Assembly: GCF_949987535.1 (NCBI RefSeq)
Contig: NC_080066.1
Location: 95,492,413 to 95,556,412, forward strand
DNA from: Balaenoptera acutorostrata
Lineage: Eukaryota > Chordata > Mammalia > Artiodactyla > Balaenopteridae
Length of the DNA: 64,000 nt
Direction: 5' to 3'
The translations under genes were made by a program, and so were the position numbers. Below are positions 12,112-25,200 of the stretch, in pieces; positions within the stretch are counted from its first letter, which is position 1; each line of letters begins with the position of its first letter. The notes under the pieces were generated by a model that ran no database searches, had not been told where the DNA came from, and saw nothing but the letters and a program-made list of their open reading frames with translations.

Positions 12112-12462
12112 TTAAAATTTATTTATTTTATTTATTTATTTTTGGCTGTGTTGGGTCTTCGCTGCTGCGCACAGGCTTTCTCTAGTTGAGGCGAGCGGGG
12201 CTACTCTTCGTTGCAGTGCGCGGGCTTCTCATTGCGGTGGCTTCTCATTGTGGAGCACGGGCTCTAGGCGCGTGGGCTTCAGTAGTTGTGGCACGCGGGC
12301 TCAGTAATTGTGGCTCACGGGCTCTAGAGCACAGGCTCAGTAGTTGTGGTGCACGGGCTTAGTTGCTCCACGGCATGTGGGATCTTCCCGGACCAGGGAT
12401 CGAACCCGTGTCCCCTGCATTGGCAGGCGGATTCTCAACCACTGCGCCACCAGGAAGCCCCA
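12112..12462 (-). repeat. CHR SINE, minus strand, left arm of an inverted pair
   Basis: Long-type CHR SINE in reverse; flanked by 'aaaagaataattttctt' and 'aaaagagtaattttctt'. Confidence 0.95.
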
Positions 12463-12493
12463 AAAGAGTAATTTTCTTAATATAAAATGAGCA

Positions 12494-12830
12494 GGGACTT
12501 CCCTGGTGGCGCAGTGGTTAAGAATCCTCCTGCCAATGCAGGGGACACGGGTTCGAGCCCTGGTCTGGGAAGATCCCACATGCCACGGAGCAACTAAACC
12601 TGTGTGCCACAACTACTGAGCCCGCGTGCCACAACTACTGAAGCCCGCGCGCCTAGAGCCCGTGTTCCACAACAAGAGAATCCACTGCAATGAGAAGCCC
12701 GCGCACTGCAACGAAGAGTAGCGCCTGCTCACCGCAACTAGAGAAAGCCCGCGTGCAGCAATGAAGACCCAACACAGTCAAAAATAAATAAATAAAATAT
12801 AAATAAATTTACAATTAAAAAAAAAAAGAG
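12494..12830 (+). repeat. CHR SINE, plus strand, right arm of an inverted pair
   Basis: Long-type CHR SINE about 30 bp from the preceding reverse copy, head to head. Duplication 'gagca' at the flanks. Confidence 0.95.
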
Positions 12831-12839
12831 CAATTATGG

Positions 12840-12960
12840 GGAATTCCCTGGCAGTCCAGTGGTTAGGACTCCATGTTCTCATTGCGGAGGGCCCAGGTTC
12901 AATCCCCGGTCAGGGAACTAAGAACCCACAAGCTGTACGGTGCAGCCAAAAAAGAAAAAA
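12840..12960 (+). repeat. Short CHR SINE
   Basis: Short subtype; flanks 'gagcaattatg' and 'gagcacttatg' are its target-site duplication. Confidence 0.92.
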
Positions 12961-13002
12961 GAGCACTTATGAATTAGTAACAAGAGACCAACAACTTGGT
13001 AA

Positions 13003-13270
13003 AAAAGTACATGACGGGGGGAGGGATAAATTGGGAGATTGGGATTGACATATACACACTACTATATATAAAATAGATAACTAATAAGAAGCTACTGTAT
13101 AGCACAGGGAACTCAATTCAATACTTTGTAATGACCTATATGGGAATAGAATCTAAAAAAGAGTGGATATATGTATATGCATAACTGACTCCTTTGCTGT
13201 ACAGCAGAAACTAACACAACATTGTAAATCAACTATACTCCAGTAAAAAAATTTTAATTAAAAAAATTAT
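13003..13270 (+). mobile_element. Truncated young L1, last part of the 3' end
   Basis: 3' UTR of the same L1 family as at 6380-6975: 'gataaattgggagattggga', 'agctactgtatagcacaggg', 'caactatactccagtaa' end. Confidence 0.85.
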
Positions 13271-14194
13271 ATGACAAACAGGTCACAGTAAAGAAAATCA
13301 AAATGGCTCTTAAAGATATGAAAAGATACCTCACTCATAATAAGAGACATACAAACCAAAGTTACAATGAAATACCTTTCTCACTTACCAGATATGCAAA
13401 ACTCGCCTATGGAAGGCAATTTGGCAATACTGACCAAAATTTTAAACGCACATTCCTTTGACTCAGCAATTTCTCTTTTAGGAATTTTCCTATAGCTATA
13501 TTCATAAGTATGAAGCAATATGGCCCCAAAATTCACTGTAGCACTCCTTGTAATAACAAAGTATGGGAAACAGCTGCATATGTACAGCTAGGGAAAAACC
13601 TTCAAATGTAGAGGCTTGTAGGGTATATTAGATTTGAATTACATCTATAAAATTGAAACAATAGTTGTACCTACTGCACAGGGTTGTTGTGACGTTTAAA
13701 TGATTAAAATACCGAAAGAACTTAGAAAAATATCCGGAATACATACCATTAGCTGTTTACTTACACACATACTGTTAATAAAAAGAACAAGAGGCATAAC
13801 AGCATGTACAATTACCTACTATTTGTGTAAAAGAAAAATAAGTATATGGGTAAAATATCCCTTGAAAATTTCACAATTAATCAGTAACTCTGCTTACCTC
13901 TGGAGAGAGGAACTGAGGGGCCAGCAGCAAGGCAACTTATTTTCACTGTCTACCTTTGTATACCTGTTAAAATTTTTAACCATGTATATTTGACATCTAT
14001 TTGAAAAGATAAATTAATTTTTTTAAAGTAGAAAAGTATCAATCAGAAACACATAAAGAAACAGAAATCAAATTTTATAAGACATAGAAATTAAATTATG
14101 TTCCAATCTTTTCCATTAGTGTTATTATGCTGAAATTATATATTGCAGTCATTGAATGATTTTTCAAACACTGCTGCACACTTTCAAATTATTG

Positions 14195-14390
14195 ATGCAG
14201 CATAGTGCTTGCACCTCAAAGTGTGGTCCTCAGGCTAGCAACATCAGTATCACCTTGGAACTTGTTAGAAACGCAGAATCTCAGGTCCCACCCCACACCT
14301 ACCGAATCAGAATCTTGATTTTCAACAAGATTCTCAGGTAATTTGACTGTGGCATCTTGTTTGAGGAACGAGGAGCACTGAGCCAGAGGA
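14195..14390. mobile_element. MER5A-like hAT transposon fragment
   Basis: 'aaagtgtggtcctcaggcta' and 'tgttagaaacgcagaatctc' with the 'accgaatcagaatc' block are diagnostic of MER5A. Confidence 0.75.
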
Positions 14391-14913
14391 CATAATAAAA
14401 AACAAAGAAATACAAAACAAAACAAAAACCCTGTTCTACTCGTCTCTTCTCTTTGACCCCCACCTCTCAAAATTGTTGTGGCTCTGAAACCGAGCAGGAC
14501 CCTGTGGGGTCACTCCTGTGTACAAAAGCCTTTTTGTGTCCCCCATTTCTGGTTTGCAGGAAAAAGGCTTCAGCCTCCTAGGCCTTCCCTGAACTCCAAA
14601 GGGCAGATTCAAGCAGTTACTAATTAGGGGAATGAGGGAATGCAGAAACAAAGAAAGGCAGTCAAGAAACAATGGGGCAGGTACCTGGCTCCTTCTCAAG
14701 GGATATACATAACTGATACAAATCTCCGAGCCCTTCTACAGGAACTAAGGCCTCCACCCATGTGGAGGATGGTAACTTCAGGCAGAGCACGTGGACCCAG
14801 ACTGGTTAGAATCAGAACACCACCCTGTTACCTCACCACCAACCAATCAAAGGAAGGTCACACACCCTGCAGCCCTCCCCCACAAATTCTGTCTATAAAA
14901 ACTCTTCCCTTTG

Positions 14914-15058
14914 GAATTCCCTGGCAATCCAGTGGTTAGGACTCCATGCTTCCACTGCAGGGGGCACGGGTTTGATCCTTGGTTGGGGAATTAAGATCCC
15001 ACAAGCCTTGTGGGCACAGCCAAACAAACAAACAGAAACAAACAACAAACAAACAAAA
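14914..15058 (+). repeat. Short CHR SINE with CAAA tail
   Basis: Short SINE; tail is (CAAA)n. 'aactcttccctttgg' and 'aattcttcccccaaa' may be the diverged duplication. Confidence 0.88.
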
Positions 15059-15214
15059 TTCTTCCCCCAAAACTACTGGGCCTTTTTGAGCATGAGCTGC
15101 CTGTTCTCCTTGGTGGGTCCTTGCAGTAAACCTTTCTCTGCTCCAAACTTCATTTGGGTTTGTTTGGCCTCACTGTGCATTGGGCACATGAACTTGGGTC
15201 TCACAACAGCTTGA

Positions 15215-15545
15215 TGATTCTGGAAAACATTGCTGAGTGAAAGAAGGCAAACACAAAATAATCCAACCTATATGATTCTATTTATATGAACTTCAAAACA
15301 AACTACACCAATCCATGGTGTTTGAAGTCAGGATAGAGGTTACCTCTGGAGAGGAGAGAGGGGGCAGAGATGGGGCAGGGCCCAAGAGTTGCTTCTGGAG
15401 TGCTGGTAATATTCTGTTTCTTGACCTGGTTACTGGTTATTTGGATCTGTTTGTGAAAATTCTTAAGAACTGTACACTTCTGATTGGTATACTTTTTTGT
15501 ATGTGTTTTATACTTCCATAAGAAAGTTTTTAAAAATTCCACTAT
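15215..15545 (+). mobile_element. Old L1 3' end
   Basis: 'tatatgattctatttatatg', 'ggttacctctggagaggag', 'aagaactgtacacttctgat' is a common old L1 3' UTR end. Confidence 0.7.
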
Positions 15546-15829
15546 TATCACCTACCTCAAGCCCCTTGACTGTTGGAGGTGCCAAGGTCCAATGTGCTTG
15601 GGGAAAAGAGACTGAGCTGAAAAATTACTTAAACCGATTTAATTACTGATAGGTATCGCCGATTTAAATAGATTACTTTGTCACACACACACTTATTGGA
15701 ATTCCTGTGCATTTTTAAAGGTGCCTACTATTGACAAGCATTCACCCAAAAGATGACATGTTCGCAATGAAACTTCAAGGTGCTCTCCGGAGTGGTAGGA
15801 GAGTTGCACAGGCTCTGCTCTCTTACTTA

Positions 15830-16015
15830 GTGGGTTTCAAGCCTGGATCAACAATTCATTAGCTACATAACCTTAGACAAGTTACTTACTCTGCATTTCT
15901 GTCCTTTTGGAGGATAATTATATTCCCACTTTATAGGAATATTCCCTGTATTAAATGAGATAATATACTTGAAGCACTAGGCACCATGCCTGGCACATAA
16001 TAGCAGGAGCCCATT
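15830..16015. repeat. MIR fragment
   Basis: 'acataaccttagacaagtta' and 'taggcaccatgcctggcaca' are MIR core sequence. Confidence 0.7.
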
Positions 16016-16030
16016 AAGAGCAGACAATTA

Positions 16031-16255
16031 GGGACTTCCCTGGTGGTCCACTGGTTAAGACTCTGCGTTCCCAATGCAGGGGGCATGGGTTCAATCCCTG
16101 GTCAGGGAACTAGATCCCACATGCCGCGACTAAAAGATCCCGCGTGCTTCAACAAAGATCCTGAAGATCCTGCAGATCCTGCACGTGGCAACAAAGATCC
16201 TGCATGCCACAACTAAGACCCGGTGCAGCCAAATAAATAAATATTAAAAAAAAAG
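16031..16255 (+). repeat. CHR SINE, short subtype
   Basis: Short subtype with internal duplication of 'agatcctg' units; flanks 'agcagacaatta' on both sides. Confidence 0.94.
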
Positions 16256-16269
16256 AAAAAAGAAAAAAT

Positions 16270-16960
16270 AGCAGACAATTATTTAAGAGTACAGGACTTC
16301 CAAGTCAATAATTCCCAAACACTACCTCACAAATAATGATTACTTGCAGTTAAAGCTAATCACAAGCAGGAAAGATTCTGAAAGCCACTTCCCTGGAAGT
16401 TACTTCAGGTCTCATGATTCACGTGGGAACGAGAATCTGGAGTGCCAGCAACAGGTTTCTCAGGATATTTGCTTTCAGAAGAACCCGCCCCATTCCACTG
16501 CCCTCAGCCAGCAGGGCAATACCTGTGTCCCTCCCAGTCTTCCCACACTCCTCGACACAGAGAGTGGTGGTTTCTCATGCCTCCTGCGTCTTGTTCCCAT
16601 AAGCTTGCTCTAAAAGCTTCTAAAGTTTTCAGATGGAAATACTTGAAAGCTAACTTCATACTCTTATTTCAAACCCTCAAGAGGCTCACCATTCTTTTTG
16701 CCCACTTATTCCCAGTTTCCTGGCTCCAGGTAACATTGTGAAGGTGAGAGCTGTCTCCACACCCAATAGAGAGTCTGATAGAGGGTTAGGAGGCAGCCAA
16801 AGTAGTCTCTTTGACTTTGTTCCAAGATAAAGAACTTTTTCAAAACACGTGCATTTTCCAAAGGTCAATGGTGGTAGGATTACAGGTATTTGGCATTTTT
16901 AAAATGACTTTCTGCATTTTCCTAATCATCTATGACTATGTATTATTTTTACTATAAGAT
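16270..16960. other. Intergenic, no gene recognised
   Basis: Contains overlapping short frames of 60-99 codons only, none with a recognisable protein. No repeat family identified. Confidence 0.5.
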
Positions 16961-16967
16961 TCTTTGG

Positions 16968-17271
16968 GGGCTTCCCTGGTGGCGCAGTGGTTGAGAGTCC
17001 GCCTGCCAATGCAGGGGACACGGGTTCGAGCCCTGGTCTGGGAGGATCCCACATGCCGCGGAGCAACTAGGCCCATGAGCCACAATTACTGAGCCTGCGC
17101 ATCTGGAGCCTGTGCTCCGCAACAAGAGAGGCCACGATAGTGAGAGGCCCGCGCACCGCGATGAAGAGTGGCCCCCGCTTGCCACAACTGGAGAAAGCCC
17201 TCGCACAGAAACGAAGACCCAACACAGCCATAAATAAATAAATAAATAAATATTAAAAAAAAAAAAAAAAA
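16968..17271 (+). repeat. CHR SINE, long subtype
   Basis: Flanked by AAGATTCTTTGG on both sides (about 16956-16967 and 17271-17281). Confidence 0.95.
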
Positions 17272-17489
17272 GATTCTTTGGGACCTTGTGTAATTACAAA
17301 AGTACTTTGTGCTCAATGCAGAAAACTTAGAAAACACAAAGGAAAAAAAGTTCCCTTAATCACATCAGGTAAAGATAACAGCTGTGAACATTCTGGCAGA
17401 TGTCTTTCCAAACTTTTCTCTATGCAGAGATGCTTCATTTTTGTGATCTGGGAAAAAAGTAAACATTTAAGAGACAAAGCCTTGGGTCT

Positions 17490-18589
17490 TTAGTCTTCAA
17501 TTTATTTCTGTTTTTAAACAGCATCTAACGGCTTGGAAAAGTCCCTAACAGCAAGGGCCTGCCCCATGCACTCCCAGAGGCTCCCCCACCCAGGGCTGGG
17601 GTCCAGGCTCCAGTAACTTCCCCTCAGCCACACCAGCCATCAGGCCTACTTTCTCTCCATCTCTGGAGACTTGGGACAGAAGAGGGTCTCCAGTTAGAGG
17701 GAAAGATGGGACTAAAGGACACTGCGTGGAAGGATTGGGCTCAGACACAGCTGCCTTTGTTAGTCAGGATATTTTGGGATTTGGTAGCATGCTCAGACAG
17801 ACTGCGGGAAGGCTCGAAGAGGGGCTCCTGGACTCCTCTCTGGCCTCACTCTTTCCTGGGCAAGCCTTACAGCACCCCTTCCTCTAGCTGGGCTCAGTGC
17901 ATTGCCTTTAGAAGCTAGGCAAATGGTAGCCTGTGTAATTCAGCATGCCTTGCTGTGACCTGGTCAGCTGCACTTTACTCCTGGCCTAGACAGGGTGGGT
18001 AACCAGGAAGGTGACGAAGATTCAGCCCTGAGTGTCCCACTGCCTCCGGCTACAGGGCTTGGGACCTGACTGTACCAATCCCTTACCAATTCTCACCTAA
18101 AGGGGAATAATACAAGGGCATCTCTTTGGGAGGAGGGGCAAACCTGGGCATTTAAACCCCAAGCACAGGCACAGATGGGCCCCCAGGCCAGAGACGCCTC
18201 AATGCATGCACTAAAGCAGCAGGGGCAGCTCAGCTGGGAGAGTAGGGGCCCACAAGGTTGGATCTACCCTCGCCCAACTCCTCTCCGCACCCATGGTAAC
18301 CATGGAAACATAACCACCCCCTCTGCCAGCTGCCTGGGTTTAGACAACCAGGCCTGGCCCACCTCCACCCAGCCAAGGCCTGAACTGATGCCAGGTCGGC
18401 CACAGAGTGGTTGCAGGAAGAACTGGGATTGGGTGATTTGGTCAGTCCCGCCTTCCAGCACAGCTTGGGAGGACTACCACAGGAGCCTCCACACCTCGCT
18501 GCCTGGGCTGGGGTCAGACAGGGCTTAGTCAGCCAGCACAGTGGCCAGCAGAGCCAGCCGCATGGCCCCAGATGCCCTCTGCCTGTGGG
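17490..18589 (-). other. TYRO3: Probable TYRO3 3' UTR
   Basis: Single-copy-looking DNA between the TYRO3 stop and the first repeats downstream. A minus-strand AATAAA lies at 17501-17506 (TTTATT on the plus strand), which would give a 3' UTR of about 1.1 kb. No other gene is visible here. The exact end is inferred. Confidence 0.5.
17501..17506 (-). terminator. Candidate TYRO3 poly(A) signal
   Basis: TTTATT on the plus strand, so AATAAA on the TYRO3 strand, about 1.1 kb after the stop. It is the best canonical signal before the intergenic repeats begin. Confidence 0.45.
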
Positions 18590-21500
18590 CTAACAGCTAC
18601 TGTGGGGCAGTAGCCCTTGCTGCAGCAGCAGCAGCCTCTGGGACTCACTGACGGGGCTGTCTGGCTGTTGCTCCTCCTGCCCAGGCCGCTCAGCCAGCCC
18701 CCCGGGGCTGAGGATGTACCGACAGTCACTGGGGGTGCCCCCCATGGCCCCCGGGCCACTGCCATCCCCAGCCCCGCTGCTGGCCGGGTCCCCGCCAGGC
18801 AGCTCCAGGTTGCCTCCCTCAGCAGACTCCTGGGCTCCCTCAAGGTTGATATACAAGGGGTCCTGGCTGGCGGAGAGCACAGACAGGCGGCCCAGGACAT
18901 TCTCCAGCTCCATTCGCAGACATGTGAAGCTCGGGCGCTGCTTGGGGTCGGCGCTCCAGCACTGGTACATGAGCTCATACCTGGGGCAGAGAGAAGGGTG
19001 AGGGGAGGTCGTGAGGAGCCAGAGAAAGGGGAAGGAGGGTCCTTCTCTCAAAAGCAGAGGCCCTTTAATCATATGAAACCAGGATTTAGAAAAATGTGAT
19101 TGAGGGAGTTCTCTGGTGGCCTAGTGGTTAGGATTCAGGGCTTTCGCTGCCGTGGCCCTGCTTCAATCCCTGGTCAGGGAACTGAGATCCCACAATCTGA
19201 GCAGCACAGCCAAAAATTAAAAAAAATTTTTTTTTAAAAAGAGGGCTTCCCTGGTGGCGCAGTGGTTGAGAATCTGCCTGCCAATGCAGGGGACACGGGT
19301 TCGAGCCCTGGTCTGGGAAGATCCCACATGCCGCGGAGCGGCTGGGCCCATGAGCCACAATTACTGAGCCTGCGCGTCTGGAGCCTGTGCTCCGCAACAA
19401 GAGAGGCCGCGATAGTGAGAGGCCCGCGCACCGTGATGAAGAGTGGCCCCCGCTTGCCACAACTAGAGAAAGCCCTCGCACAGAAACGAAGACCCAACAC
19501 AGCCATTAATAAAATAAATAAAATAAACACAGAATAATCATTAAAAAAAAAAAAAAAAAGAGAGAAAAAGAAAATAAAATGTAATTGAACACTCTAATGT
19601 ATACGGCTTACTATGTATCTGGCACTCTTCTAAGCATTTTACATTTATTATTAATTCTCGCAATACTGTGAAATAAGTGATCCCTATTTTACCAATGTTC
19701 AAACTGAGGCACAGAGAGGTTAAGAACCTTGACTAAGGTCACACAGGTAGAAAGTGATGAAGCTAGGTGGGTTGGGTCCAGAGTCCCTCTTACGCTATTT
19801 TGGGAAGGGGTAGTAGGAGTGTTTTTGTCTTGTGGAACACAGCCTGGAGTCAGGGTTATTTTACGGGGGGGGGGTGGGGGGGGGGTGGGGGGGGTGGGGA
19901 TTTGGGAATCCACCCTTTGTCCTAAATCCTCACCCGTTCAGGGGGTCTTAAATCCTCATTGTTCATGAGGATTCTCACCTTCGAGAATCTGAGAAAAGCT
20001 TCCAGCCCTTTTCCCCTGGCAGGGACACTTTTTACGTACAATTTCAGGAGCTTTGCAGATTCCCTGAGGTCTTATCCCTGTTCCCAGGGAATGCCTCATG
20101 CTGAGGAAAAATAAGTAAATAAATAACAGGAAAGGGTTGAGACCAGATCTAGTCATAGCAAATGCCTGACTTTCTTGCCTGTACCCACGATAAAAGCCCC
20201 AAACACTGCCCCCACTCCAGTCCTCCTAACAGGGGCCTCCAATGATGGGGGGAATCATGCCAGACACTGAATAGGTCGTGGGAATGGTCCAGGCCATGGG
20301 TATGTGGCCAGACTGGGATACACTGTCAAGGCCGTGCCAGGAGCCAACTGGCACCTGTCCACCAGGCTGCCTGGTGGGAGGCCAGCGCCTGCCCACCCTC
20401 TATTGACAACACTAACTCCAGCCCCAGATGACACTAAGCCAGGGCCTGGTCCCCACTGCCCAGCAAAACCTCTGTGGCTCCAGAGGCCCAGGCAGGCTAC
20501 AGCCACTGGGACACCTGACCTTCCTGCCCCTGACATGCCCCGAGCTCTGCTGAGACATAGGGCCTGGTTCATGCACTCAAATTGCCCTCTCTCCCACAGT
20601 CCAACCTCAGGGCACTTCAAACCCATTGCCCTAGAGAAAGAGGACCCCACCATTCAGGCTGAGCTTTCCTCTGCCTGTCTCCATTCTTGGACCTCTGGAG
20701 GTCCAACCCCAGAGCAGGAAATAGGTTTGTGGACTCCCTCCCTCACTAGGACTTGTACTAGTGAAAAGGTCCTCTGGAGGCCCAGGGAAACTCTGGCTTG
20801 CGTGGGGTGGGAGAATAATACTAGAATAGACAAATCATAGTCGGGTTCATGGTTAATAGGCACATTCTAAAATCACACAGATCTAGATTCAAGTCCCAAC
20901 CCATTCACTTAATCGCTGTGTGACCTGGGTCATGTTACTTAACCTCTTTAATCCTAGTTCCTCATCTACAAAATGGGAATAATAATAGTCTTTTCCTCAT
21001 GGGGTTAGAGGAGGATTATCTGAAAGAATGCCTGTAAAGAACCCAGCTAATGTTAGTGATACTGTCTTCTAGTCACAAGGGGCTCATGACTCTCCCCTGT
21101 GCAGTGAGTGTATCACCACCCTGCCCCACTCCCAAGGGCTCCGGGCTTCCAGAAAGGAGAGGAGGCAGTACCCTTCTCCCAGGATCTCAGTTTGTTATCT
21201 TAGGTCTCTCCACTCCCTCAGAGAGGAGGCCAAGACAAGAAAGGAACCCAACCTCCCGCCCCCAGCGCCCCCTCCCTGTCGAGCAAGGAATGTGATGGAG
21301 TTGCAGTTTTTTTCCTGCCCCTGTGTAGCACTCCCTGAGGGGGAGGGAGGGCTCAGCCTCAGGGAAGGAGTGGGGGTGGGGAAGAGGTGCCGAGGAAACC
21401 TGCACTGTTGCTCAACCCTGCACCTTCTGCCCTTGGGTGGGATTCCTGGTTCTCCCTGGAAACTGGAGAAAACAGAGTGATAGGAAAAGGCTGGAGCAAG

Positions 21501-22230
21501 AAACATGGGATGGTAAAGGGGGAGAGAAAGAAAATAGGAGCAGTAGATGAAGAGGGAGTTTGGGGTAGAGGTCAGACTTCCCTCTAATGACGAGGACATT
21601 TCCACAAAAAAAAGAAAAAAAAGAAAAGTTCAGTTGCGGATTGGAGCTCCCAACGGGCCAGCAGCTGTTGTGGCAGCCATGAGCTGAAACCCCAAATACC
21701 TGTTTCCTCCCAGAATCCCCTTCCTAGGGCACTCACACGTCCTCCATACACTCCGGAGGCTGTTTCAGGCGGTTCCCGCCGATGAGGTAGTTGTAAATCT
21801 CAGCGTTCTCAATGCCAGCGTACGGCGTCTGCCCACGAGTCATGATCTCCCACATGGTCACCCCGAAGGCCCACTGGGACAGAATCGAGGTTGGAGGCGA
21901 GATGTCACTAGGCTTCCTGAGCCAGGCAGAGTCCCGAGGCAAGCATATCTTGGGGCTCCGGGGCCTCATAATGGGGCAGCCAAAGCCCAGAGAGCAGCGC
22001 TAAAGGTCCACCCACGCACTAGTCCACACTACTGTGTTACCGTCAAATCTCACTGTGCCACCCTGCTCACCACGTCACTCTGCACAGTATACAAGTTGTC
22101 AGCCAGGCTCTCCAGGGCCAGCCACTTGACGGGCAGTTTGGAGGCACAGCCCTGACGGTAGTAGTCCCCACTATAGATCTTCCGGGAGAGTCCAAAGTCG
22201 GCCACGCACACCGTCATGTCTTCTGCCAGC
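18590..22230 (-). CDS. TYRO3: TYRO3 exons 17-19: DFG, activation loop, C-lobe and tail
   Basis: Exons 22071-22230, 21737-21873 and 18590-18980. DFG is at residues 678-680; the activation-loop tyrosines in [10 protein letters not shown] (686, 690, 691) and the TAM signature KWLALES are intact. The C-lobe has [10 protein letters not shown]. The C-terminal tail, about 100 residues, is Gly/Glu/Gln-rich and less like human, and ends [14 protein letters not shown] then TAG (18590-18592). Confidence 0.95.
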
Positions 22231-25200
22231 CTGTGAGGGGTGTCGGAGGATGGGGTCAGCCTTCCGCCAGGCTGGCAGCCTTACTAAATCCAGGGCATCT
22301 TTGTTCTCAAGCCATCCCCTCACGTAGCAGATACTGTCCCAGGTGGGAGCTGACCATTAGCTAGCTCTTCCTGGCACTGCTTCCTGCCTCCCAACCCCGA
22401 GCCCTCCAGAATTCACATACATGCAGTTCCGAGCAGCCAGGTCTCGGTGGATAAAGTTCCGGGAGCTCAGGTACTCCATGCCACAGGCAATGTCCACCAT
22501 GAACCGAACCAGGGTCTGCAGGGGCAGGTTCTGGTGGGCAGATAGGGCGAGCTCAGGCTAGACCCAGCCAGGGCAGGATGAATGGGATTCCCTGGCCAGA
22601 AAGCCTAAAGACTGTCCTCAGGATCACTGAAAGGAAGGGGATGAAGGGGTTTCCCAGTGCAAGGAAGCTTTGGCAAATCTGAGGGAGAGCACCCAAAAGT
22701 CAAGACTCCCCCAATCTGGGATTCCACGGGACTCTTCTCTCAGGAAGGGGCCTTGCCCAGCCTAAATTCCCAGCAGGGATTTGTGAAGGAGAAGGAAGCC
22801 TGTTAGCAAAAAAAGTCAAACTTGGAGCCCACCTTCTCCCAACCAACTCAATTGGCCCTATCCACCAAGCCAACCTCTCTCCCAGGGTCTTTGTCCCTTT
22901 CCAACTCCTGGCTGCTCCCACCCCAGGCACTCACAAAGGGGTTCTCCCCAATCCGGGAGGCGAGCAGGAAGGCGTGCAGGTCCCCGTGCTTCATGAAAGG
23001 CAGGATGACCATGGGGATGGGGAGACGGCCTTTGGCCCTGCTCCGGAGGCTCACCCCTGGGGACAAGGGAGCGTCAGTGGGGCACATAAAGATCAAGGGA
23101 CAGTTCAGACATCTGTATGAGACCCCACCTGCTGGGTTCTACCTCTAGTCCTGGTTCTACCTCTTTCCTCATTAAGTTCCACACTGCCCTGGTGACTACC
23201 CAGGAGGGACTCTGGCTGCCCCCCCAGTCTCTGGAGCATCTTCTCTGTCTCCTCTTCCTCCTCCTCGGTTTATATGAGCAGCCTTCATGGAACAGGGTCT
23301 GCAAACTGAACTCCTTACCTAGAGCCTGATCAGATTTCAGCCAGGCCGCTCCTTGCTCTTTTGGTGTCTGCTTACTCACCAGGCGAAGTCCGAAGTTCTC
23401 TCCCACAGACTGCCCTCGCACCTTGGGGGAGCGTAGTTTTAGCCCTATTTTACATTTACCTCCCCCAAGAAGGGGCTCACCAACAAGCTTGGCCACATGT
23501 GGGTGGTCAAACTCCTTCATGCAAGCCGCTTCCCTGAGGAACTCTTCAATGTCGCTTGAGGCAATTATGTCAGCTGGGAGGAAAGGAGGGAGGGAATGAG
23601 GAAAATGTGCCCCCAGTGGGCCCAGCAAACAGTCCGGCCATGAGCAGGAGAAACTCCCATGGGCTGGTGCTATCCAACAATTTCTCCACTCGCTCATGCC
23701 TTCCCTTTGGTTTGGAGAGTCAAACGGCTCAACCAACCACAGCTTTAATCACCCCGAGTGAAACCAGAGGACAGTCACTGCTGACAGCAGGGGACAAAGG
23801 CTGGGGCACCAATGAGTGTGGGTTTATGCCTGTGAATTATTGACATGGTACAGACAACATCCCACTTAGTGCTAACTCGTCTTGCAAAGTCTAGGGGCCT
23901 AGCAGAGCCTGCTTCAGGATCAGCCACCCCTTTCACCCTCCCAAGTGACGCCCTCACTCCACTATAGTACTATTCTCCACTCACCTTTCAGCATCTTTAC
24001 AGCCACTTTCACAAAGGAGCCATCCTCCTGCTTCAACTGGGCCTCCCTCACTGAACCAAACTCTCCTAGGAACCGATCCAAATGATGGTAAGTCCCCTTG
24101 GCCTCCTGTCCCCAACCCAGAGCCCTCCCAGGGGACCCCTCATAGGGACACAGAATCATTAGACCCTGGGGCCATTGAAAGAGGCTCCCTGGTTCATAGC
24201 AAAGCAAAGTATGCTGGGCTGGGTGTGATGACACCTCAGCCCTCCTCGTCCCCAGCCTCCATTCCCCCAAACATCCCAAACCCAGGAGTCTACAAGCATA
24301 TGCTGTTCATAGGAGCTGACCTAAATCCACACCCTCAGAGTGAAGGGAGCAACCAAACACACCGGGACATGGCAACTCATGCCAATCCCTGCACAGCCTC
24401 ACACACCTTTGCCCAACATCCGACCCAGGGTGAACTGCTGCTCTGGGATGAGCACATCCTCCAGTTTGTCCTTCAGCTCATCACTGATGCCCAAGCTGTC
24501 CACTGTGGGGAGGCGGGTGGTGAGAAAGGGGAGGGACCTCTCTGGTTCCAGATCCAAAACCCAGCCTGCCTCCTGCACCCCAGACTCCACCCTCAAAGCA
24601 GAGATGAGCTTAGGTGAGCTCTCCCACAGCTGGGCCGGCGATTTCCATGAGGATAGGTCTGTGTGTTTTCCACGGTGTGCTTAGGACTCATCAAGCTTCA
24701 GACCTATTGGTCAAATTAGTAAGAGGAATGCAGATAGGGGTCCAAGATGGCCCATTTTTTTCCTCCTATGGCTCCCCACCACTCACTCACGTGTGGCCTC
24801 GATGCGCTCGGGCCTTTCCCGATTGAAGGATCGTGCTGCCCGGAAATGAACTGCCGGCTCCCCCCGGGCCATGACAGTGTCAAAGGCTTGCCTAAAGGGA
24901 AACCCAGGACTTGGAGTCAGCTCCAAGGTCTTCAGTTACCACCTGCCTCTCCCTCTGTGTCCCCCCTTACCCAAACCGTGTCTCCTTCCGTCTCTTTCGA
25001 AGCAGGATGAGGGCCAGGGCAGCAGCCGTCACCAGGGCTGTCAGCACACCCAGGACCACAGGCACCCAGGATGTGCGGCTGTGGGGAGCACGCTGCTGGC
25101 CTGTGGGAGACAGGGGCAGTAAGCAGCACGAGCTAGCCTGACTCCAAGGAGGCCCTTTAGAATTTTCCAGTGATGGCCATCTGGCCTGGTCAAGAGGCTC

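Larger units (their letters stand above)
11330..14040 (+). mobile_element. Old L1 (L1M type) interrupted by SINEs and a younger L1 end
   Basis: Recognisable pieces: 11330-11617 (late ORF2), 11945-12100, and 13275-14035 (3' region with 'tttggcaatactgaccaaaa' and 'cctctggagagaggaactg'). Four SINEs and a younger L1 3' end lie inside. Confidence 0.6.
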
